A DNA stretch of 64,000 nucleotides from an uncultured Marinoscillum sp. (GTDB lineage Bacteria > Bacteroidota > Bacteroidia > Cytophagales > MED-G16), in assembly GCA_902523065.1 (NCBI GenBank), contig CABYXZ010000006.1, forward strand, positions 1-64,000, given 5' to 3'. Under the pieces are notes generated by a model. That model worked only from the letters and a program-made list of their open reading frames with translations. It did not search any database and was not told the origin of the DNA. Shown piece after piece: positions 54,492 to 62,616 of this stretch. The position numbers were made by a program, and so were the translations under genes. Every line of letters begins with the position of its first letter. The first letter of the stretch is position 1.

Positions 54492-56837
54492 CTAATTAGG
54501 GTAAAATATTTCTCTCGTGTGAAGGTTTTTTAGTATTTCTTCTTTGGAATACAATAAATTAAAATATTTATCATCAGCCCAGTCTTTGTATAAATTTCTA
54601 TAAAATTTACTGTCTGGATTTCCTGATTGACCTGGAGCATTGGAGGCAACTGAATTATCCCAATCCTCTGTGTCAATAATGACACGAAAAGTTGCACCTG
54701 AGGATTGACTAAGATTAGAGCCTGTTGATCCTGGGGTATATGAATTACCACCTCTTGGATAAGAATTAAAACTTAATATTTTATTTACTGAGTCATTTAC
54801 AATCCTTTCTAATGGATGTTTAACTTTTATGTGTTTGTATTTATCTTGGCCATACACCCAATTATCATAATTATTACCAAACTCTAACTCAAGCTGATCT
54901 ATTGAAGATATAAATGTTTCTCTCAAAAATTGATCCCTGTCAACCGATTCTAATTCTCTAAGTTTTTGAATAACTTTATATAATTGAACATCTATGATGT
55001 CTTTTACCTGGTCAGGAACGTATTTCCTATGAAATTGCCTCATAATTTCCCTCTCCCAATTAACATAAACTAATGCCTGAGAGGAATTTTTTTCTAATTT
55101 ATTATTCCAAAATTTAAGTTTTTGGAGATAGGACTTATATGGCTCTGTCAATTCCAAATTTTTAGACATTTCAATTATTTGAATTGATGGAATTGAAAGA
55201 TAATCGACCTGTAGACTTATCATATCATCCATAGTTAAATTTGACCCATTTTCAAGAACTTGATTAACTCTATCTCCCCTGTAAGGGTCAGACCAAGAAA
55301 ATCCGATTGCATTCCACTTGTCATAGGAACTTGGGGTCACATTTTGATTAGCTGTAGCAAAAAACTCATTCTCAGGATTAAATACATTTGGTTTTTCGAT
55401 GATCGGCAGATACCCTTCCCACTCATAATTTCCATCACCCATAACTGGGACAAGACCACTGTGTGTATTTCTAATTGGTGCAATACCGACTGACTGCCAA
55501 CCTATATTTCCTTCTCTGTCTGCCCAAACCATATTCTCTCCTGGAATATTACTAAAGTTACATGCCTCTCTGAATTCCTCCCAGGAATTTGATTGGTTCA
55601 TTCTCAAAGAAGCAAGATACGGTGATCCTCCAACTTCTAACCAACCACATCTCACTGAATATCCTTTATTTCTTATACTATCAATAAATGTAACTGGACC
55701 ATGAATCGAATATCTTAAATCTATATTCTGATCATTCATCCCCTTTACTTTAATAGATTCTTTTATAGTTTTAAAGGTTAACCACTCACCATTGTGCCAA
55801 TATTTTTCTTTGTCATTTGGATCTAATTCATATACGTACAGATCTTCAGCATCTGTCCTGAAAACAGTCAAACCCCAAGCTCCAAAGCCATTGTGACCAA
55901 TTGATATGCCAGGAATTTCTGGTTCTCCACCACCAATTACATTCCAACCTGGAGCAACAAGATGAGAGAGATATCTTAATGATGGTGCAACAATACTTCT
56001 ATGAGGGTCATTTGCAAGAATAGGGAATCCACTTTGAGATTTATTTCCTGAAATCGCCCAATTATTACTTCCAATTGACAATTCATCATTAAATTCAAAA
56101 TGTTTTTCAAATGAGGTAAAATTATCTTGAAAATCACCTCTATATTCAGGTTTTATGTATTCCCTTTTAAAGTTAATTGGTTTTCTAAATGCATCATACA
56201 ATTCCAATATATCATTATCTAAATCTTCTTTTTGAATTTTATCATTTAGTTCTAGCGAAGGTTCTTTTGGATGTAACCATAGTAATTCTTTAACTTTAAT
56301 CTCACCAATTCTTGATACAGCCCTACCTATATTAAGCTCCTGGTTAATATTTCCTAAAAGTCCTTGATGCCTAGAAATAACTACTTCAGGTGTCCAGAGT
56401 TTTGGTTCAATACCAAGAAGTTCAAACTCAATTGGTAACAACTCAGGATTTCTCAAAACCTCTTTAATGTATGCATTTACTCCGTTAGTGTAAGATGTTA
56501 TTATTTCATACCCATCTTCGTGATAGTGATTTAATTCATCTTCTATATCACCTCTGAACATAAATAGTCTTGTTCCAATATCTCTTTTTATTTCTGACTC
56601 TCCAAAAATCTCTGACACAGTTCCAGTAGCTTGTCTTCTCCATATCTCAAACTGAAATAATCTATCTCTTGCAGAGAGATACCCTTGCATAAAAAATAGA
56701 TCATCTTGATTTTTTGCGTAGATGTGATTAATACCAAAATCATCTCTTAAAACTTCAACAGATTCATCTATATCAAGTCTTTTATTAGAATTACAAGAAA
56801 TTAATATTATTGATAAGAGTAAACTTAAGTATCTCAT
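54492..56837 (-). CDS. Penicillin acylase-family Ntn hydrolase lipoprotein
   Basis: A protein of 781 residues with lipobox LISC (Cys15). The precursor has an alpha chain, then Gly256-Ser257 in SIGSNNWAISG, where autoproteolysis frees the N-terminal Ser nucleophile of the beta chain. NDPHRSIVAPS follows as in the family. Members cleave amide bonds of N-acyl-homoserine lactones, beta-lactams and other acylated amines. The gene precedes the sulfatase with no gap and follows the serine hydrolase at 56888 by 50 bases. Confidence 0.9.
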   Translation of the reverse strand: MRYLSLLLSIILISCNSNKRLDIDESVEVLRDDFGINHIYAKNQDDLFFMQGYLSARDRLFQFEIWRRQATGTVSEIFGESEIKRDIGTRLFMFRGDIEDELNHYHEDGYEIITSYTNGVNAYIKEVLRNPELLPIEFELLGIEPKLWTPEVVISRHQGLLGNINQELNIGRAVSRIGEIKVKELLWLHPKEPSLELNDKIQKEDLDNDILELYDAFRKPINFKREYIKPEYRGDFQDNFTSFEKHFEFNDELSIGSNNWAISGNKSQSGFPILANDPHRSIVAPSLRYLSHLVAPGWNVIGGGEPEIPGISIGHNGFGAWGLTVFRTDAEDLYVYELDPNDKEKYWHNGEWLTFKTIKESIKVKGMNDQNIDLRYSIHGPVTFIDSIRNKGYSVRCGWLEVGGSPYLASLRMNQSNSWEEFREACNFSNIPGENMVWADREGNIGWQSVGIAPIRNTHSGLVPVMGDGNYEWEGYLPIIEKPNVFNPENEFFATANQNVTPSSYDKWNAIGFSWSDPYRGDRVNQVLENGSNLTMDDMISLQVDYLSIPSIQIIEMSKNLELTEPYKSYLQKLKFWNNKLEKNSSQALVYVNWEREIMRQFHRKYVPDQVKDIIDVQLYKVIQKLRELESVDRDQFLRETFISSIDQLELEFGNNYDNWVYGQDKYKHIKVKHPLERIVNDSVNKILSFNSYPRGGNSYTPGSTGSNLSQSSGATFRVIIDTEDWDNSVASNAPGQSGNPDSKFYRNLYKDWADDKYFNLLYSKEEILKNLHTREIFYPN

Positions 56838-56887
56838 TAATCTAATCTACAACTATCAAATAAAATTTCAAACAGAAAGATTAATGA

Positions 56888-58015
56888 TTATTTATGGGCT
56901 TGAATGACTTTTCTAACAAAATCTCCAATTTTTGAGGAGTCTATCCACCTTGCTACTATTACCATATCATAATCAGGAACAACCACAACATAATTTCCAC
57001 CAAAACCTGATCCATAATAAATATTTTCAGAAAGATCTTGCCATTTTCTATCGCCCCTATTTAACCACCACATATAGCCATAGGATGGATTATTTTCTGA
57101 TGGAATTTTCATTTTTGATATCCAATCTTTTGATATTATTTTTTTTCCATTCCACTCACCATTTCTTAAGAACAATAGACCAAACCTAGCGTGATCTAAT
57201 GAGTTTATAAATATTCCACCTCCAAAGTGTCCACCTCCACTTACTGACTGGACATTTACTCCGTCCATAATTACCATCGAGTTATCATATCCATACCAAC
57301 GCCACGTTGAAGAGGCACCAATTTCATCCATTACTCTTGCTTTTAATATTTTAGGTAAAGCTTCTCTAAATACATTGAGTAAGGAAAAGGAAAGTAAATT
57401 CACTCTCACATCGTTATACTTGTAAGCTTTTCCAGGTTCTGACAATTTCTGTTTTTTAATTTCTTCAATACTAAGTCCCTTAGGTGGTCTGTCAGCCCAG
57501 TCGTATGTACCAAATAAACTTCCTGACCATTCTGATGATTGATTAAGAAGATGGTGCCATGTTATTCTGCTGTTATGAGGATCATCAAACTTTCCGTCCC
57601 AGACATATTTTTTTAGCTTGTCATCCAAGTTTATAATTCCGTCATCATAAGCAATTGCTGTAACAGTAGATAAATAACTCTTCGTAACACTAAATGTCAT
57701 ATCAACTCTCTCAACATCACCCCACTTCCCAATTATATATCCATTTTTAATTATAAGACCATTGGGTTCTCCTCTGAATTTTGTTGGTCCTTTGATTCTA
57801 TAACCCGGTTCTCTTCCAAATGAATTTAAAATAGAAATTCTTAAATCTTTACTCACTGAGTTTTCATTTTCTTCTGCGAAAAGAATTGCATCTGATATCA
57901 GCTTATTATCTAGACCCTGCGAATTTGGTGATTGCTCAACCCAATCTTTACCAGGATAATACTCTGACTGTGATAAAACATTAAAACTTACAAAAAGAAG
58001 AAATACGAATCGCAT
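56888..58015 (-). CDS. Beta-lactamase-family (class C-like) serine hydrolase
   Basis: A protein of 375 residues with signal peptide (cleavage near VLSQS, ~16). The SxxK motif is SVTK at 109-112. A YKYND segment (198-202) probably supplies the second motif, although it does not give a textbook YxN. Residues further down (GGGHFGGGIF and YGSGFGGNYV) correspond to the third motif region. Such proteins include esterases and D-aminopeptidases more often than true beta-lactamases. It is divergent from another beta-lactamase-fold gene. Confidence 0.85.
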   Translation of the reverse strand: MRFVFLLFVSFNVLSQSEYYPGKDWVEQSPNSQGLDNKLISDAILFAEENENSVSKDLRISILNSFGREPGYRIKGPTKFRGEPNGLIIKNGYIIGKWGDVERVDMTFSVTKSYLSTVTAIAYDDGIINLDDKLKKYVWDGKFDDPHNSRITWHHLLNQSSEWSGSLFGTYDWADRPPKGLSIEEIKKQKLSEPGKAYKYNDVRVNLLSFSLLNVFREALPKILKARVMDEIGASSTWRWYGYDNSMVIMDGVNVQSVSGGGHFGGGIFINSLDHARFGLLFLRNGEWNGKKIISKDWISKMKIPSENNPSYGYMWWLNRGDRKWQDLSENIYYGSGFGGNYVVVVPDYDMVIVARWIDSSKIGDFVRKVIQAHK

Positions 58016-58081
58016 AATTTATATTTTAATTTAAATGATATCTAAAAATAATTATATTGATAAGATAAATATTCAAAATAA

Positions 58082-58957
58082 TTGAAATTCTACTATTACC
58101 TATTTCTTTTTCTATTATTCTCCTGTAAAGCTGATAAGGATTACGATGCTTTTGAAAATAAATTAAAAAATTTATTGAAATCGCATAAGGGCACATTTGC
58201 AATTGCATTAAAAAATATGGATGATGGTAAATCAGTCTTAATTAATGAAAATGAAGTTTTTCACGCCGCAAGCACAATGAAAACTCCTGTAATGATTGAG
58301 TTTTTCAAAAAAATTAATGAAGGAAAAATAAGTTCTGATGACTCTTTACTCATAAATAATGAATTCTCAAGTATTGTTGATGGAAGTAAATTTGAATTAT
58401 CATCTTTTGATGATAGCGATGAAGATATATATGAAAACTTAGGTAAATATATTTCTACTGATAAACTGGTATACGATATGATAACCAGGAGCAGCAACTT
58501 CGGAACTAATCTTCTAATTGATTACCTGAATGCGGAAGATGTAAATAATACAATGAAAAATATTGGAGCTAAAAATATGAAAGTGCTAAGAGGTGTCGGT
58601 GATTTAAAGGCTTTTGATTTGGGATTAAGTAATACTACTACAGCAGCTGATCTTTTAATAATTTACGAAAAACTTGCTATGGGAGAAATAGTAAATAATG
58701 AATCATCAAATAAAATGATTAGGATTTTGAAAGATCAAGTATACAATGATATAATACCAAAATATTTACCTGAAAAAGTAGAAGTGGCTCATAAAACAGG
58801 TTGGATTAGTGGGGTGAGACATGATAGCGGAATTGTTTATGTTGGGAATAATGAAAAATATATTCTAGTGCTTCTATCAAAAAACTTGGAAGATGATATA
58901 GAAGGGGCAGATTTTCTTGCAAAGATTTCTCTTGAAATTTATAAATTTTTATCATGA
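58082..58957 (+). CDS. Class A beta-lactamase-fold serine hydrolase lipoprotein
   Basis: A protein of 291 residues from a TTG start, needed for a complete lipoprotein signal (lipobox LFSC, Cys15). It has SxxK as STMK (64-67), SxN as SSN (137-139) and KTG (238-240). The ExxxN omega-loop that carries Glu166 in class A enzymes is not found: the segment before NTTTAADL has no Glu at the expected place. It is therefore more likely a peptidase-like or esterase-like relative than an active beta-lactamase. Its stop overlaps the next gene by 4 bases (ATGA). Confidence 0.8.
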   Translation: MKFYYYLFLFLLFSCKADKDYDAFENKLKNLLKSHKGTFAIALKNMDDGKSVLINENEVFHAASTMKTPVMIEFFKKINEGKISSDDSLLINNEFSSIVDGSKFELSSFDDSDEDIYENLGKYISTDKLVYDMITRSSNFGTNLLIDYLNAEDVNNTMKNIGAKNMKVLRGVGDLKAFDLGLSNTTTAADLLIIYEKLAMGEIVNNESSNKMIRILKDQVYNDIIPKYLPEKVEVAHKTGWISGVRHDSGIVYVGNNEKYILVLLSKNLEDDIEGADFLAKISLEIYKFLS

Positions 58958-60915
58958 AATTTTTATTTAATCTTGATGATGTTCAGAAATCTTTTTTAAT
59001 TACTACACTTTTTGTAATAGGTATTTCATCCATTAATACTGGTTCCATAAATATTGGGTCCTTATCATTTTTAATTGTATCATTTCTTCTTCTTTTATTT
59101 TATTTTTTCTCTTACAAATTGATGAATTTGATTTCATATTCAGCAATTCAAATAAGCTCACTGATTGTACTATTTTATCTTAAAAAAACAATTTACTCAT
59201 CAATACCAGTCCCAATTTATCTTATTTTTTTATTATTAATTTTTCTTTTAATTATTAATATTTTAAGAAATCAATTTCGCTGGATCATATATTCAACTCT
59301 CTCTATATTAATGGTTTCATATTATTTTTTCAATGAAGAAAATATTTGGGTTAGTGAAAGTTTAGATTTATTTGAATATAAAAAAGGAGAAACTAATTCA
59401 AACTATTTTACCTACTCTACAGGGGAAGATAAACACAGAAATGAGTACAAAAATCCAGATTTTTTATCTAATAGCATAGATGCATCAAAAATAATGGAAG
59501 ATGATTGGAACCAATCAAAAATTAATTGGAGAGAGGTTTTTTGGGGATTCAATAAAGAAAATATCCCTTTAAACGGTAGATTATGGATTCCGGATGGAAA
59601 TGAAAAGTATCCAATTGTATCAATAATTCATGGAAATCATTCCATGCAAGAATTCTCTGATAATGGTTATAATTATATAGGAGAATTTTTATCATCTCAT
59701 GGATACATATTTAATTCTGTTGATCAAAACTTTTTAAATGGTTCTTGGGATGGAGATTTTAGAGGAAAAGAGATGACTACAAGGTCCTGGCACTTTCTAG
59801 AAAATTTATCTTATCTAAAGGAATTAAATAGTGATTCTCTTTCACCACTATATAATAAAGTAGATTTTAATAAAGTTATATTTATCGGCCACTCAAGGGG
59901 TGGCGAAGCAGTTAATATTGCAGCTAAATTTAATAAACTAAGCACATATCCTGATAATGGAAATGTAAAATTTAATTATGATTTTAATATAATAGGTATT
60001 GTTACTTTGGCACCAACTGACTATAGGTATAATAGGAATTATGAATTAAAAAATATGAATTATTTAAGTTTACAAGGCAGTATGGATTCAGATGAGGAAA
60101 GTTTCTTTGGAATGAGGCAGTCAAACAGGATTACTAACTCAATTGATTCCCTAGTAAATACAAATATTCTAATTGAAGGTGCAAATCATTCACAATTCAA
60201 TACTTCATGGGGAAATAGTGATTCTGGATTTCCAAGCAAATATTTGATAAACTATAGAAATATTATTCCTGACTGGTTACAGAGAAAAATTTTAAAGTAC
60301 TACCTAATAAATTTTGTTAATTATGTCTCGGGAAAAGATTTAAATGCAATTAATAAATTAAATAAATCTATTGAATACAAAATATCAACCGATGATGAGC
60401 TTAAAATATTGTCGCAATATCAAAAAGCTTCAAAAAATATCAAAAATGACTTTGAAGGAAATGATATTGGAAATAATGAGAACACAACTGTTTTTTTTGA
60501 AAATATAGATCGACCTAAACTTGAAAAACTAGAATTTAGGGGAGGTAAAAGCCAACAAAATAAAGCACTAAAAATAAAATCAAAAAAAAATTCAAGAATA
60601 ATATTTAAACTAAAAAATGACTCTTATTTGGATAATCTCTCTCTTGATGTTTACAACGAAATAGACTCATCTTACTTGAATATTAAGTTTTTAATTGACA
60701 ATGAAATTGTTGATTCAACAGAATTAAAATTAATAAATAATAAGATTTCGTTAGAGAATTATAAATTCAATTACCTCACTAAAAAAAGATTTAATAAATT
60801 AAACGACATAATGCTTACCACATATGAAGTTAAAAAATCGAATAGAAATATCAACTCTATTTCAATCTCATTCAAAAAACCAGCAAATTACTACCTTGAT
60901 AATATCGCTTTCTAA
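58954..60915 (+). CDS. Membrane-anchored alpha/beta hydrolase
   Basis: A protein of 653 residues. Five membrane helices (about 12-30, 36-54, 58-78, 86-104, 109-126) precede an alpha/beta hydrolase domain (~200-450) with the oxyanion segment IIHGNHSM and the nucleophile Ser314 in GHSRGG. A beta-rich C-terminal region (~490-653) follows. The fold resembles chlorophyllase/dienelactone-like hydrolases; substrate unknown. Translationally coupled with the class A-like hydrolase upstream; convergent and overlapping the next gene by 4 bases. Confidence 0.8.
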   Translation: MKFLFNLDDVQKSFLITTLFVIGISSINTGSINIGSLSFLIVSFLLLLFYFFSYKLMNLISYSAIQISSLIVLFYLKKTIYSSIPVPIYLIFLLLIFLLIINILRNQFRWIIYSTLSILMVSYYFFNEENIWVSESLDLFEYKKGETNSNYFTYSTGEDKHRNEYKNPDFLSNSIDASKIMEDDWNQSKINWREVFWGFNKENIPLNGRLWIPDGNEKYPIVSIIHGNHSMQEFSDNGYNYIGEFLSSHGYIFNSVDQNFLNGSWDGDFRGKEMTTRSWHFLENLSYLKELNSDSLSPLYNKVDFNKVIFIGHSRGGEAVNIAAKFNKLSTYPDNGNVKFNYDFNIIGIVTLAPTDYRYNRNYELKNMNYLSLQGSMDSDEESFFGMRQSNRITNSIDSLVNTNILIEGANHSQFNTSWGNSDSGFPSKYLINYRNIIPDWLQRKILKYYLINFVNYVSGKDLNAINKLNKSIEYKISTDDELKILSQYQKASKNIKNDFEGNDIGNNENTTVFFENIDRPKLEKLEFRGGKSQQNKALKIKSKKNSRIIFKLKNDSYLDNLSLDVYNEIDSSYLNIKFLIDNEIVDSTELKLINNKISLENYKFNYLTKKRFNKLNDIMLTTYEVKKSNRNINSISISFKKPANYYLDNIAF

Positions 60916-62117
60916 AGTGATGATATAGACATTTTAAATGTCTTTATCCTCTTTTCCTTAGATCCAGAATCTGTATAGGCAATTATTAAATCATCCTGAA
61001 ACTTCTCAATCTGAGGAAATCCAGTTGATCTCTCCATTGAAATATCATCTATTTTTTTAATTTCTCCTTGGTTACCATTTATGTTGATCTTTCTAAGAAA
61101 TAATGAACCTTTACCTTCAAAAGATGATAACCAACTTACAACTACTTCATCATCACTAATAAACTCTGCATCAACTCTTCCTGTTGGGAGGTTTATGATA
61201 TCATCAATCATTATTTTATTACCAAAAGTCATACCATTATCTCTTGAAAATTTCAAACTAACTTTTGGAACTCCATTTGAGGCAGAAAACCACGATACTA
61301 CAACCTTATCACCATTTGAATCAATATTTGGTCCATTAACTGGACATCCATTAATTATCCAGTTATCATCATGAATTGATACGGGTTTTGTCCAATTTCC
61401 TTCAATATATCTTGAAATAGATATATCTCTTTTCTCATCTCTTGATCTATCTCTATATACAATAATAGGAATGCCATTTGATACAGTAACGGATGTTTGA
61501 CAGCAATCACAAACCATCTCATCAACAAGATGATCTTCATAAACATCACCTTTTGATGAAATAAATGCTGACCTCAAATTCATTGGCCCTGATGCGTGAC
61601 CATCCATTTCTTTTTTATCATAGTTAGTGTTTCTACCGTCTAACCACGTGGCAACGAAACCATCCTTATAAGGGAAAGAAGATACAAAACCATGTTCAGT
61701 TTTCGTTTCATCATTATGAAGTTTATTTTTATCGAACCACCTTCCTTCTTTAAAAAAGTGATAATTAATATCGTAGGAAAATGTTGATTTTGAACTTTTT
61801 TGAAGATGGTGGGATAGTTTTACGTTTGATACTTCATTGTAAGATATTGAAGGAAAATCAGCCCAATTCACAAACCAATCCTGACCATCTGTAATTAACT
61901 CCTTATTGTCCCAACTATCTTTTAAATATTCAGCAGTGTACAGGTAATTAGTATCGTATTTGTTTTCAGTCCATGAAATAATTAGGTCATCGCCGGAGGA
62001 GTGTAAGAATGGCTCACTAGACCTCTCAGCAAATTCAACTCCACCGATACTTCTAAAATCATTTTTGGAGGAGCACGAAAATAAAATTAAAATGAAAAGT
62101 AATAAATTAATTTTCAA
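60912..62117 (-). CDS. Sialidase/BNR-like propeller lipoprotein
   Basis: A protein of 401 residues from a TTG at 62117; another TTG four codons upstream is possible. Lipobox FSC (about Cys15). It has propeller strands such as LIISWTENKYDTNYLYTAEY and VSLKFSRDNGMTFGN, which includes one Asp box. A conserved Cys patch VCDCCQTSV is shared by marine exo-alpha-sialidase-like proteins. The Arg triad of true sialidases is not evident, so enzyme activity is unproven. It overlaps the DoxX gene by 11 bases (or 23). Confidence 0.75.
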   Translation of the reverse strand: MKINLLLFILILFSCSSKNDFRSIGGVEFAERSSEPFLHSSGDDLIISWTENKYDTNYLYTAEYLKDSWDNKELITDGQDWFVNWADFPSISYNEVSNVKLSHHLQKSSKSTFSYDINYHFFKEGRWFDKNKLHNDETKTEHGFVSSFPYKDGFVATWLDGRNTNYDKKEMDGHASGPMNLRSAFISSKGDVYEDHLVDEMVCDCCQTSVTVSNGIPIIVYRDRSRDEKRDISISRYIEGNWTKPVSIHDDNWIINGCPVNGPNIDSNGDKVVVSWFSASNGVPKVSLKFSRDNGMTFGNKIMIDDIINLPTGRVDAEFISDDEVVVSWLSSFEGKGSLFLRKININGNQGEIKKIDDISMERSTGFPQIEKFQDDLIIAYTDSGSKEKRIKTFKMSISSL

Positions 62118-62493
62118 CGAATAAAGCAATTAAAACTGTTAATGTCAGGAATATTCCAGCAGGTAAGGATTTATACAATGGATCATTGACCTTAATATGC
62201 ATCAGAATTGCAAAAAACATAAAAAATGCAATACCTAAAGCAGAGAATTGAATAATTTCAGGTATCCATATTCCAGCTATCAAGCCAATTGAAAAAGCAA
62301 CTTTTAAACCTCCTACTGTATACATCATCCAATCAGGCAAACCATAAGCACTAAATTCTTCCTTCATTGTCTTTGAATCTCCTCCTCTCCACATAGTAGG
62401 TTGTCTATGGTTAATTAACCAAACTTTGAGAACAGATAATGACACAATAAGTTGTGCAACTAAAATTAAACTTTGACTTTCAATTAAATTCAT
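62107..62493 (-). CDS. DoxX-like membrane protein
   Basis: A protein of 128 residues from ATG at 62493; an upstream GTG adds eight residues with no support. Four membrane helices (about 8-28, 52-72, 76-96, 105-124) and KTMKEEFSAYGLPDWMMYTVGGLKV match DoxX-like/DoxD-related small proteins. The function in Bacteroidota is not settled; some associate with redox enzymes or membrane respiration. The gene overlaps the start of the sialidase-like gene, so the two form an operon. Confidence 0.82.
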   Translation of the reverse strand: MNLIESQSLILVAQLIVSLSVLKVWLINHRQPTMWRGGDSKTMKEEFSAYGLPDWMMYTVGGLKVAFSIGLIAGIWIPEIIQFSALGIAFFMFFAILMHIKVNDPLYKSLPAGIFLTLTVLIALFVEN

Positions 62494-62616
62494 AACTAAT
62501 ACTTCTAAGGGATCCACAATAAAAAATGAATCTTTGTTTTAAATTTTTTAATAATTTATTCAAAATATATTAAATTAAAAAACTATACCAATTGTGAACA
62601 ACTAAAAACCATTACA

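Noticed and set aside
58082..58957. Antibiotic-resistance class A beta-lactamase
   Set aside because: The general-base glutamate loop is missing and the protein is a lipoprotein coupled to another hydrolase.
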